In this document: in pieces, positions 1 through 7,291 of the stretch
How the letters are laid out: every line of letters starts with the position of its first letter
How positions within the stretch are numbered: the first letter of the stretch is position 1
From: Knoellia remsis
GTDB taxonomy: Bacteria; Actinomycetota; Actinomycetes; Actinomycetales; Dermatophilaceae
DNA length: 33,929 bases
Direction: 5' to 3'
Assembly: GCF_003002895.1 (NCBI RefSeq)
Contig: NZ_PVTI01000032.1
Span: 1 to 33,929 of the forward strand
Made by a program: the position numbers and the translations under genes
Notes under the pieces: model-generated
What the model saw: only the letters and a program-made list of their open reading frames with translations
Database searches by the model: none
What the model was told of the DNA's origin: nothing

Positions 1-2
1 CC

Positions 3-83
3 ATCTATGACCGGCAGCTCCTTGGCCGGGCGACCGGCACCGACCACCCGATCCCCGCACCCGATCCCGGAGGACAACCATGA
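3..83 (+). CDS. istA: IstA transposase, C-terminal 26 residues only (partial)
   Basis: Frame 3 is open from the window edge to a TGA at 81-83 that overlaps the istB ATG at 80 (ATGA). The residues read like the polar, Pro/Asp-rich tail of actinobacterial IstA proteins, and position directly before istB with translational coupling is the main argument. The catalytic integrase core would lie upstream of the window, so nothing can be said about whether the transposase is intact. Confidence 0.55.
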   Translation: MYDRQLLGRATGTDHPIPAPDPGGQP

Positions 84-880
84 CCGCTTCCGTATCCACG
101 ACGACCACGCTGCGCCGACGCCGTGGCCTGACCGAGGAAGCCGCCACTGCCGCCGTCGACACCGCCTGCCGACGCCTTCGGCTACCGACAATCCGCGCGG
201 TGGTCGAGGAGGCCGTCGCGGCCGCGACCAAGGACCAGCTCACCTACTCCGGATTCCTCGCCGAACTCCTGTTGGCCGAGGTCGACGACCGCGACCGCCG
301 CTCCACCGCCCGCCGCGTCAAGATCGCCGGGTTCCCTCGCGAGAAGTACCTCGAGGACTTCGACCACGACGCCAACCCCAACATCAACCCCGCCCTCGTG
401 CACACCCTCGCTGCCGGGGACTGGATCCGCCGCGGTGAGCCCCTCTGCCTGATCGGGGACTCCGGTACCGGCAAGAGCCACCTGCTCATCGCGCTCGGGA
501 CCGCCGCGGCGATGAAGGGATACCGGGTCAAGTACACCCTCGCCACGAGGCTGGTGAACGAGCTCGTCGAAGCCGCCGACGACAAGACCCTCACCAAGAC
601 GATCAACCGGTACGGCCGGGTCGACCTGCTCATCATCGACGAACTCGGCTACATGAGCCTGGACACCCGCGGCGCCGAGCTCCTCTTCCAGGTCCTGACT
701 GAACGCGAAGAGAAGAACAGCATCGCGATCGCCTCCAACGAGTCGTTCGCCGGGTGGACCAAGACCTTCACCGACCCCCGCCTGTGCGCCGCGATCGTCG
801 ACCGCCTCACCTACGGCGGCACCATCATCGAAACCGGCACCAGCAGCTACCGCCTCAACCACACGCGCGCTGCTCGCTGA
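80..880 (+). CDS. istB: IS21-like element helper ATPase IstB
   Basis: 266-residue AAA+ ATPase of the IstB/DnaC type, which cooperates with IstA in target capture during IS21 transposition. The Walker A loop GDSGTGKSH is at residues 126-134 and a Walker B strand LLIIDELGY at about 183-191, followed by the sensor I region with SNESF. The N-terminal 90 or so residues form the Arg-rich helical domain usual for IstB, and length matches the family (about 250-270). The ATG at 80 is chosen because it overlaps the istA stop. No frameshift is seen, so the helper looks functional. Confidence 0.93.
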   Translation: MTASVSTTTTLRRRRGLTEEAATAAVDTACRRLRLPTIRAVVEEAVAAATKDQLTYSGFLAELLLAEVDDRDRRSTARRVKIAGFPREKYLEDFDHDANPNINPALVHTLAAGDWIRRGEPLCLIGDSGTGKSHLLIALGTAAAMKGYRVKYTLATRLVNELVEAADDKTLTKTINRYGRVDLLIIDELGYMSLDTRGAELLFQVLTEREEKNSIAIASNESFAGWTKTFTDPRLCAAIVDRLTYGGTIIETGTSSYRLNHTRAAR

Positions 881-890
881 CCTCAAGGAT

Positions 891-913
891 CGGTCATTAT
901 CTGGGCATGACCG
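891..913. repeat. Perfect 7-bp inverted repeat around a start codon
   Basis: CGGTCAT (891-897) and ATGACCG (907-913) are perfect inverted copies separated by 9 nt. The right arm contains the ATG of the next gene. It could be an operator, a translation-blocking hairpin or part of an IS end; there is no poly-T run, so it is not a typical intrinsic terminator. Confidence 0.4.
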
Positions 914-1290
914 AACGAGCTGGCCCGACCGAGGCGCAGGTCGCCGCGCTCGACGGCGCTGTCGCCGAACTGCTCGACCAGGGCATTATCGCGGGCTGGG
1001 TGGCCATTCAGACCGAACACTTCCGCAACCTGTTCCTCAGCAAGCAGCTGGGCTGCTGGCTCCTGTTCACATGGGCCGACGGATCGATCGAGATCGAAGA
1101 GGACTACCCGCCCTACGCGCTCGTGCCCGAGCTCTTGGCAGGCACCTTCACCGACGAGGACCGAAGCGCCAACTATCAAGTCGTGTGGGTCGCCGACGAC
1201 CGCCGTGGCGACGCCTGGCAACGCTACGGAATCCACGAGTCACCAGGCCACTACATGGGTCTCGCTGCCAAGCAGCGCAAGCCGCGATAG
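907..1290 (+). CDS. Hypothetical protein, 127 aa
   Basis: Not recognised. A soluble, acidic protein of 127 residues: an N-terminal helix of about 30 residues, then alternating strand-like segments rich in Trp and aromatic residues (GWVAI, CWLLFTWADGSIEIEEDY, YQVVWVADD) suggesting a small beta-rich domain, and a basic C-terminus. The ATG at 907 is chosen over an in-frame start at 754 because the latter would overlap istB by 127 bp and the extra residues are compositionally like an istB shadow. It starts 26 bp after istB on the same strand and may be a passenger or a gene interrupted or flanked by the IS. Confidence 0.6.
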   Translation: MTERAGPTEAQVAALDGAVAELLDQGIIAGWVAIQTEHFRNLFLSKQLGCWLLFTWADGSIEIEEDYPPYALVPELLAGTFTDEDRSANYQVVWVADDRRGDAWQRYGIHESPGHYMGLAAKQRKPR

Positions 1291-1542
1291 CCGGCTCTCG
1301 ACTTTCCGCGGGGTGGGGCCGAATCAAGCCGTCACCCTGGGGCCGGCCCGGGTTGACATAGACACCCGGCATTGAGCTGGCTATGCGTGACCTCGGACCC
1401 AACTGGCTCCTCGCCGACTGCGGCTATGTCGAACTCTGGGCTTCCCCACCGACGAGACCTACCAGGACAAGGTCTGACTCCAGCGTGCGGTGGCACCTGC
1501 CACGGGTGCGGAGAGCAGCCCCGGCGACGGGTCCCAGGCGAG
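1291..1542. other. Intergenic stretch, no gene seen
   Basis: Between two convergent genes. A TTGACA hexamer near 1354 has no good -10 at 16-18 bp. A short plus-strand frame from 1384 begins like a protein (MRDLGPNWLLADCGY) but soon turns into Pro/Arg-rich shadow; inserting one base after codon 20 would give a 31-residue peptide ending in TGA, so it may be a decayed gene, but this is not supported further. Confidence 0.3.
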
Positions 1543-1662
1543 CTACGAGTAGACCTCGTCCTCGTCGTCTTCCCATTCGCATCCAAGCTCTTTGTGAATG
1601 TCGAGAGCCTGCAACGTTCCAAAGTCGAATCCGCACCTCGGGCACCTTGTGTACTCGCTCAA
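1543..1662 (-). CDS. Small C2HC-type zinc-finger-like protein, 39 aa
   Basis: A 39-residue frame with TTG start at 1662 and a strong Shine-Dalgarno sequence (GGGAGG, 8-9 nt upstream). The product carries CPRCGFDF followed by HKELGC, a C-x2-C...H-x4-C arrangement typical of small zinc knuckles, then a very acidic tail (EWEDDEDEVYS). It is the last of a minus-strand series of small genes. Function unknown; zinc binding is inferred from the cysteine/histidine spacing. Confidence 0.55.
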   Translation of the reverse strand: MSEYTRCPRCGFDFGTLQALDIHKELGCEWEDDEDEVYS

Positions 1663-1739
1663 GACCTGGGCCTCCCTCGTCTACATCGGATGCCTACTGC
1701 CGCCAGACAAGGCGTACAGCTCTGACTCTTATCCGCGTC

Positions 1740-1907
1740 TCAACCCCAGCACCCGGGCGAAGTAAAGGGGGAGCAGTAGTCGCCGTCGTGCCGCTCGAAG
1801 TAGTCGCTCATATTCGCAGTCGGCTTGCCGCAGTTTGGACACGGCTGATGAGAACCCGGACAGGTGCGACTGTTATGAGCGTCGAGCCCGCATGTTCCGC
1901 ATGCCAT
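1740..1907 (-). CDS. Small Cys-rich putative zinc-ribbon protein, 55 aa
   Basis: A 55-residue frame opening with MACGTCG, then a second pair CPNCGKP, plus further cysteines near the C-terminus (six in addition to one Cys-Pro). Paired CxxC motifs are the signature of a zinc ribbon. An in-frame stop lies only three codons upstream of the ATG, so this start is the only ATG possible. The gene overlaps the end of its upstream neighbour by 35 bp on the same strand, and lacks an obvious ribosome-binding site, so coupling to that neighbour is likely. Function unknown. Confidence 0.5.
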   Translation of the reverse strand: MACGTCGLDAHNSRTCPGSHQPCPNCGKPTANMSDYFERHDGDYCSPFTSPGCWG

Positions 1908-2199
1908 GCACAGATCCTAGGCCGCAACCAAGGGTGGCAGGCAAAGTCCTGGCATCGGAATCGAAATCGTTGAAGATCATCGCAGCGACTTCGCTCGGCG
2001 TTGGCTCATCGACACCAGCAAGGCCGAGGTCGGATCTGGCCTCGCGCACGAGCTCGCCGACCAGCTGCTGAGTCTCAGCTCGCTCGGCAGGCGGAACGAC
2101 TCCTCCGCGGGTGACCATGATTCGATGGCTCGCCGCATGCCACTGGGACAACCGCCCGAGAAGTTGGCGGGATCCCCACACCGCGATGGATGCTCGCAC
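1873..2199 (-). CDS. Hypothetical protein, 108 aa
   Basis: Not recognised. The GTG at 2199 lies 6 nt after the stop of the membrane-protein gene on the same strand, which favours it over an internal ATG at 2118 (81 residues). The middle (AERAETQQLVGELVREARSDLG) is a predicted amphipathic helix, and the C-terminus is Gly/Met/Arg-rich and overlaps the next small gene in another frame. No membrane segment or known motif is visible. Confidence 0.45.
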   Translation of the reverse strand: MRASIAVWGSRQLLGRLSQWHAASHRIMVTRGGVVPPAERAETQQLVGELVREARSDLGLAGVDEPTPSEVAAMIFNDFDSDARTLPATLGCGLGSVHGMRNMRARRS

Positions 2200-2205
2200 C
2201 GGGGC

Positions 2206-2529
2206 CTAACTGACCGATTCTTGGGTCCCGTCGAAGGCCCGGACGGTGTGCTCGATCATCGAGGTGTACGCGTCCTCGCGGCGCGCGCGCACGGCTTCTT
2301 GCTGGGCTCGGACCGCTTCGGCCGCCTCACGTACGCGGCGCTGGTCGATCGACTCGTTGACGGTGAGTGCCACGAGGCCTGCCAGACTTGCCGCCGCGAG
2401 CGTCCCGATAGCGCCGAAAGGCACATCCGTCCACTTGGCCTGCGGAACCGTCCAGACCCAGTGAATGCCGACGGCGATGCTGCCGACCGCGACGACCCAG
2501 AGCACGATCCGCAGCACCTTGGTGACCAT
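2206..2529 (-). CDS. Small membrane protein with cytoplasmic coiled coil, 107 aa
   Basis: Two hydrophobic segments are visible: about residues 5-27 (VLRIVLWVVAVGSIAVGIHWVW) and 38-57 (PFGAIGTLAAASLAGLVALTV), followed by a 45-residue charged helix with heptad-like character (RRVREAAEAVRAQQEAVRARRED). This is a two-pass membrane protein with a cytoplasmic tail. It precedes the 108-aa gene by 6 bp, indicating an operon. Similar small membrane/coiled-coil proteins occur in phage and plasmid modules, but no family is recognised. Confidence 0.55.
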   Translation of the reverse strand: MVTKVLRIVLWVVAVGSIAVGIHWVWTVPQAKWTDVPFGAIGTLAAASLAGLVALTVNESIDQRRVREAAEAVRAQQEAVRARREDAYTSMIEHTVRAFDGTQESVS

Positions 2530-2582
2530 GCAGTGATGCTACGGACCACTGATCGCGCACCACGGGTGGGCCCAGGGCGAAG

Positions 2583-2705
2583 CTACTTCTTCTGGCCCTT
2601 GAGCTTCTGGATCTTCTCTAGAAGGCTGGCCTTCTCGTTCAGACGTTTGGCCTCTGCGCGAAGCTCTCGGGGCGTCTTGTTCTTGGCGCCGGGTGTACGT
2701 GGCAC
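2583..2705 (-). CDS. Basic helical peptide, 40 aa
   Basis: GTG start at 2705 with a near-perfect Shine-Dalgarno AAAGGAG 6 nt upstream. The product (MPRTPGAKNKTPRELRAEAK... to LKGQKK) is strongly basic with an uninterrupted amphipathic helix from about residue 12 to the end. Such peptides may bind nucleic acid; function unknown. A palindromic operator-like sequence lies just upstream, so it is probably the regulated first gene of the small-gene run. Confidence 0.55.
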   Translation of the reverse strand: MPRTPGAKNKTPRELRAEAKRLNEKASLLEKIQKLKGQKK

Positions 2706-2721
2706 GCTCCACTCCTTTAAC

Positions 2722-2748
2722 GATAGATTGTGGATAGATCTATCTTAT
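2722..2748. promoter_or_regulatory. Operator-like palindrome with direct repeat
   Basis: GATAGATCTATC at 2733-2744 is a perfect 12-bp palindrome; a further GATAGAT stands at 2722-2728. On the minus strand a -10-like TAAGAT (2747-2742) overlaps the palindrome about 40 nt before the GTG of the 40-aa gene. An AT-rich palindrome over a -10 in otherwise GC-rich DNA suggests a repressor site. No convincing -35 is seen. Confidence 0.4.
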
Positions 2749-2863
2749 CCGACCCTGGGCGAGTCGTCCGAGGAACGGAGGAACTCGCCCATCAGGGCTG
2801 ACGAGGCGCCCGATGCCGCCCGTCATCTACGCAGCCATCCCCACGCGGGTCGACGACCTCGAA

Positions 2864-5800
2864 CTACTCGACGGCGTCCTCTTCCACGGTAAGTGCCATC
2901 TGTGCTTTCGCCAGCAACAGCCGGCCCCTGCCTTCCTTGATCAGTGCGAGAGGGTCCGCCCAGCGCGTGATCAGCGGCGCTGCGTCGTCAACGTCGGTGA
3001 CCCGGTAGATGTAGTACCGGCTGCGGCGGTACGTGGCTTCGATGAGTTCGGCGTGGGAGATGTAGAACGGCTCCGCTGGATCTGACGCTCGCGTGGCTTT
3101 GACCTCGATGTAGATGAGTTGGTCGTCCTCATCGACGCTCATCAGGTCGTACGGAGACAGTTCGTCGGTCTTGGAGATCCAGTGCACGGATGCCGGATTC
3201 TTGCCGATTTCTGTGAGCCGCCGCCGCTCTGCGTTGTACGCAACTTCCTCGCCGCGCTTGCCGACCCGGCGGTTCTGCTCCTCCGTCTGGACCGATGGCG
3301 CCGTGCTCGTGCCGCCGGTGCCAATCCGCGCCGATGGTCTTCTGCTCGGTGCATCCGGAGCGTGCCGGCCGGGGCGAGCGTCCACGATTTCGACCCTTGA
3401 GTAGTCAACGGCTGGAGGTCCCGCCGGTCCTGCCGCTTGCTTGACCGCGGCGACGTCGGCGCTTTGCTCGGCCTCGGCTGGTTCGCCATTGTCGTCAGCT
3501 GGCGGTTCTACTGTCACTGATGCGGCAGCAGCCTGGTTGAGTACAGCTACTTCGTCCGGCTCACGCTGGTCCTCGTCCCCAGGCTCGGGGACCAGGCTGT
3601 CGAGGACGTTGCTCAGTTCTTCGTCATCCTCGGCGGAGATCCGCAGGAGTTGTCGGGCTTCTCGGACGTCGGAGTCGTGGATCTGCCGATCGTCCATCAT
3701 GCGTTTGCGGTCACCGGACGTCGCGGTAAGCAGCATGGTGAAGGCATCTGAGAGTGTGGGCACGTTGAGGAACTGGGCGAGTTGTCGGCCAAGTGGGAAC
3801 CAGTGGGGCTGGCGCGTTGTCGGGTCGAGTTCCAGATATGCCGTTCCCACGTTGACCGATCGACCTCTTCGCCTTTCTGCGCGGCTGGCGATGTAGCAAA
3901 CGGCGTCTTGGCGGGTCACTTCGGTCTCGTCGTACTGGTACCTGAGTGCGAGCTCGTCGCAGACGATCAACTCCAAACTCCTCAGTGCGGGCCGAACGCG
4001 GTTCTCGGCGCTGGAGTTCTCAGCGCGCACCAGCGCGAAGAGGTAGGGCTTGATGCGGTTCACCCGCGTTGCCGTGTCGTCGTAGAGCGCATCGTGGTGC
4101 TCCCCAAACGGCAACGGTGATGTCTTCACGGCATCGTCGAGCTTGGTCAGGGACAGGTAGCGGGTGAGCCTGGTGAGACCGGCTTCCGCCGAGAGCAGGG
4201 GCCGTTGCTTCTCGAAGGTGTCGCGAAGCAGTGGATCCTCGGCATAGGGAGGCTGGGCCACGAAGCTGCTCTTGCCGTTCTGGGTGGCAAGGAGCCGGAC
4301 CGTTTCGGGAGCCGGATGCGGCTCTAAGTCTTCGCGGAGAACGTCGTGCAAGGTGCGCTGAACCCACCGGGCCGCCTGCACGGTTTCCCGGTTCGGGCCT
4401 CCTGCGGCATCGGCTTCATCAGCGATGCTGCCGAGCAGGGTTAGAAGGTCCTCAACGCGGGGACGCCCAGCGTCAGTCAGGTGAAGTGCCGCGGCCAAGC
4501 CCGGCCCCCCATGTGCTTGATACATCGCCTCGCTGATGCGAGGGATCCGCTCTTGGATGCGTCGGGGTGTCTGGGCGGCGCTGATCCAAGCATTCATCGG
4601 CAGCACGAGCTCGGCGACGTTCCCCCGGTCGACGGGGACCCAGGAACGCGCGCGCAGGGTGTGCGCGAAGAGTGATGGTGCTAACCGGCCTCTTTCGCCC
4701 GCATGGACGGTGTTGACGCACCAGAACTGCGCGTTCATGCCGTCCTCGTAGGTCGCGCCCCAGCGTCGGGCGAGTTGCTTCCACAGCGCCATGAGGCGGA
4801 GCGGGTCCTTGGACTCAACGAGTTGCTCGTGGCGATCCAGCTGGTAGGACCTGCGAAGTTGTTGGCTCGCTGGGTGCCCTTGGGGGCATCTGGCCGCAGC
4901 GTCTACCTCCGGGAGTGCCATCCACTCGTTGAACAGCCCTCCGCGGTGCGGATGCCGTCCGCTGCCCACCATGTACCCCCACTGCTCGGTCGGCTTTGCT
5001 TCGTCGAGTCGCGGATGGTCGGTCACACCGAGCATCCGGAAGAAGTCCAACTCGTCCCCCCGCTGCTCGGAGTCTTCCGGCACTGCGACGTCGAGGAACT
5101 CGGGCTCGTTGAAGGCGCCGTAGATGAGTTCCAGGTCGTCGGAACCGCTCCACGGGGCGCTGAAGTACATAAGGGCGGCCGGCCGAAGCTCACGCATGTT
5201 TGCGTCGGCGGTGCGCCCAGGTAGGAGCACTCGCCCGAGGACTGGCTCAAGATCCTCGCTCCCCGACAGTCGGGCTAGCCGGTACGCCCGTAGTGCAGCC
5301 ATCCCACGGGAGCGGGTTGTTTCATCGGTCTCGGGGCTCGCCAGGAGGGTGATAAGGAAGTCACGGATGAGTTCGCGCCATTCGAAGGGCTTGACACCCA
5401 GGTCGCGTAGCAGCGACTGGGCTTCGTCGGTGGCAGGCGAGTAAGCAACGGGTATGGGAAGGTCCTCGGGAAGTGCCGCCACGCCACGTTCGCGGGGAAA
5501 GAAGATCGTGCCGTCCCCGGGGATGAAGTTCTGTCCGTTGACCCCCAGGACGCTCGGGACCTTCCTGAGTTCCGCAACGAGGGGAGACCCAGCGCGCTCT
5601 CGCCAAGCGACGAGGAAGTCGTAGTAGTCGTGAACGGTGTCCCTCGTCGGGGGCGGGAGCGACGACAGGAACTCGGGAACCCCGATCTCGTCGATGCCGG
5701 GCACATGACTGAGGAAGGTCCGTACCGCGTTTCGTTCCTCGATATCGGGGCGCAGTGTGTGGCCGGGGTCGAGCTCTGCCACCTGATGGGCACGTTCTGG

Positions 5801-7129
5801 GCTCGGAAGACTTTGTGTGAGCGGGCGAATCTGCACCGGTGTGCGCAGTTGGCCGTCCGCCGCTGGCATGAAGGACGCGGCAAGCAGAGCCTCTATCCAC
5901 CTGGCGCGCATGTCGGCTCCCCCCGCCCCGACTGACGCGACGGTCGCCGGTACCAGTGCCTCAACGGCGGCAGCATTCGCACCCGTTCGGTTAACGAGAT
6001 CAGGTGCCACGCTTGCCGTGAGGAAGTCACCGACGGCGTTGACAAGCATGCGGTTGAAGCCCAAGGACTCCGGAGTGGCCGCGACCTGCCGGCGGTCCAT
6101 GGTGAGCACCCACTCCGCGTGAACGGCTACGTGGAGTCCGGGCCGCTCGTCCGTGGGAAAGAAGACGTGCAGAGGAAACGTCTCGCTGACCAGAGGCAGA
6201 CCCGCGTCGTCAACAGGCACGGCTACGGCGAACCTGGCCTCCGTGATGCTGTTCCAGGCGTCGCCTAGCGGCGCGAGCAAGGCGGCGTCCGGGACGACAG
6301 AGCCTCTGTAGATGAACCACTCCTCGCCAGTCTCATCAGGCTCGTCGTCGCTGTCCGACGTGGTGGCAAGTAGCACGTGCTCGACGCCATCCTCCGGCTC
6401 CCGTGACACCTCGGCCGAGAAGTTGCTCCCGGTCCCGCGAAGCTGCAGATGGTCAACATTCGGGAGGAACAGGAGAAGTCGAGGATGCAGGTTGTCGACG
6501 AGATGTTGCTCGACGATCTCGCGGCCGACACCCTCACTGAACGGAAGGCGAATGACGGTCGTGAAGCCATCGCCGCGTAGTTCCGCCACGCGCCCGGCGT
6601 CAGGGCCAAAGTCTCCTGCCTCAACTGGAAACGGGAAGGCGTAGACGGGAAGCTTCTGCCCGGCGGGCAGCGCCCCGAGAATGGCGGACACGTCGGTCCA
6701 AACGCGCTCACTGCTGAACTGGAAGGAGGCGCGAGCCGAGGTGATCTGCGGGTGGTCGGTGATCTCGCCAACCGACTTGAAGCCGAGCCCCTTGTGGCCT
6801 ACGGCCTCACCTGGTCCCTTGGATGAACGTCCAAGCGAGCAAATCGCGTTGACCTGCTCGTCTCCGAAACCGAAGCCGTTGTCGGCCACGATGAGCGCCG
6901 TCTCGGTGAGCAGGAAGTGCACCCGACCGCGTGACCCGGCGTCCCAGGCGGCATCGTTGGCATTCTGCAGCAGTTCGAACGGATAGCGCCCGGTGTACTG
7001 CTGGCGAACCAGTTCCTGCCCCTCGCCGCGTTCGTGCAGGCTCTTGAAGGCACTGTCGTGCAGACCGTCAGCCGCCAGAAGTCGCAGCGGACGCAGCTCG
7101 CCTTCACACAATCTGGCTACAACGTCCAT
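2864..7129 (-). CDS. Sacsin-like GHKL ATPase with C-terminal DUF3883 (NOV) nuclease-like domain, 1421 aa
   Basis: Very large cytoplasmic protein. The N-terminus has a Hsp90/sacsin-type ATP-binding fold: N-box ELLQNANDA (residues 52-60), DNGFGF (83-88) and glycine-rich lid GHKGLGFKS (111-119). The long middle has no motif I can name. The C-terminus from about residue 1287 matches the DUF3883/protein NO VEIN C-terminal domain, with RGEE, SPYD (D1328) and IEVK (E1342, K1344) forming a PD-(D/E)xK-like active site, then FYIS. A Pro/Ala-rich linker at about 1200-1285 joins them. Proteins of this architecture are frequent in bacterial defence islands, which fits the Type III system nearby, but the role is inferred. 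The ATG at 7129 has a GAGGTAGG ribosome-binding site. Confidence 0.85.
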   Translation of the reverse strand: MDVVARLCEGELRPLRLLAADGLHDSAFKSLHERGEGQELVRQQYTGRYPFELLQNANDAAWDAGSRGRVHFLLTETALIVADNGFGFGDEQVNAICSLGRSSKGPGEAVGHKGLGFKSVGEITDHPQITSARASFQFSSERVWTDVSAILGALPAGQKLPVYAFPFPVEAGDFGPDAGRVAELRGDGFTTVIRLPFSEGVGREIVEQHLVDNLHPRLLLFLPNVDHLQLRGTGSNFSAEVSREPEDGVEHVLLATTSDSDDEPDETGEEWFIYRGSVVPDAALLAPLGDAWNSITEARFAVAVPVDDAGLPLVSETFPLHVFFPTDERPGLHVAVHAEWVLTMDRRQVAATPESLGFNRMLVNAVGDFLTASVAPDLVNRTGANAAAVEALVPATVASVGAGGADMRARWIEALLAASFMPAADGQLRTPVQIRPLTQSLPSPERAHQVAELDPGHTLRPDIEERNAVRTFLSHVPGIDEIGVPEFLSSLPPPTRDTVHDYYDFLVAWRERAGSPLVAELRKVPSVLGVNGQNFIPGDGTIFFPRERGVAALPEDLPIPVAYSPATDEAQSLLRDLGVKPFEWRELIRDFLITLLASPETDETTRSRGMAALRAYRLARLSGSEDLEPVLGRVLLPGRTADANMRELRPAALMYFSAPWSGSDDLELIYGAFNEPEFLDVAVPEDSEQRGDELDFFRMLGVTDHPRLDEAKPTEQWGYMVGSGRHPHRGGLFNEWMALPEVDAAARCPQGHPASQQLRRSYQLDRHEQLVESKDPLRLMALWKQLARRWGATYEDGMNAQFWCVNTVHAGERGRLAPSLFAHTLRARSWVPVDRGNVAELVLPMNAWISAAQTPRRIQERIPRISEAMYQAHGGPGLAAALHLTDAGRPRVEDLLTLLGSIADEADAAGGPNRETVQAARWVQRTLHDVLREDLEPHPAPETVRLLATQNGKSSFVAQPPYAEDPLLRDTFEKQRPLLSAEAGLTRLTRYLSLTKLDDAVKTSPLPFGEHHDALYDDTATRVNRIKPYLFALVRAENSSAENRVRPALRSLELIVCDELALRYQYDETEVTRQDAVCYIASRAERRRGRSVNVGTAYLELDPTTRQPHWFPLGRQLAQFLNVPTLSDAFTMLLTATSGDRKRMMDDRQIHDSDVREARQLLRISAEDDEELSNVLDSLVPEPGDEDQREPDEVAVLNQAAAASVTVEPPADDNGEPAEAEQSADVAAVKQAAGPAGPPAVDYSRVEIVDARPGRHAPDAPSRRPSARIGTGGTSTAPSVQTEEQNRRVGKRGEEVAYNAERRRLTEIGKNPASVHWISKTDELSPYDLMSVDEDDQLIYIEVKATRASDPAEPFYISHAELIEATYRRSRYYIYRVTDVDDAAPLITRWADPLALIKEGRGRLLLAKAQMALTVEEDAVE

Positions 7130-7291
7130 GGCGACCTACCTCGAGAGGGCATGGCATAAGGATGTCCTGCGAACCCGGAATGTGTGAGTGGAAGAGTACT
7201 TTCGCGGCTCATCAGCAGCCCAAGTGAACGCTTTCCGGGACGATCTGGCGACGGGCGTCCCTTCGGACTCCGCGGGTTCTTCGGGCCATCA
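7130..7291. other. Intergenic region between tniQ2 and the sacsin-like gene
   Basis: 162 bp. It should carry the promoter of the sacsin-like gene (minus strand) and is one possible place for the left end of the Tn7-like element. A TGTCCTGCGAAC at 7163 resembles but does not match the right-end candidate; no 5-bp target duplication was found. Nothing firm can be assigned. Confidence 0.3.

Larger units (their letters stand above)
1..880 (+). mobile_element. IS21-family insertion sequence, truncated by the window edge
   Basis: An istA tail and a complete istB are coupled by a 4-bp ATGA overlap, the standard IS21 arrangement of transposase followed by AAA+ helper. The left end and most of istA lie outside the window. 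No convincing right terminal repeat could be assigned; the next gene starts only 26 bp after istB, so the true right end may lie between 881 and 906 or further right. The element sits in an accessory island next to a Tn7-like operon. Confidence 0.75.

Noticed and set aside
182-886. Long minus-strand frame opposite istB
   Set aside because: Gly/Val-rich mirror of a coding strand in GC-rich DNA; istB has intact Walker motifs.
1354-1395. Sigma-70 type promoter starting with TTGACA
   Set aside because: No -10-like hexamer at 16-18 bp and no clear gene downstream.
1383-1973. 196-residue plus-strand frame
   Set aside because: Beyond the first 20 codons it is Arg/Pro/Ser-rich and overlaps two better supported small minus-strand genes.
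7163-7174. TGTCCTGCGAAC as left end of the transposon
   Set aside because: Only 6 of 12 bases agree with the right-end candidate and no target duplication flanks it.
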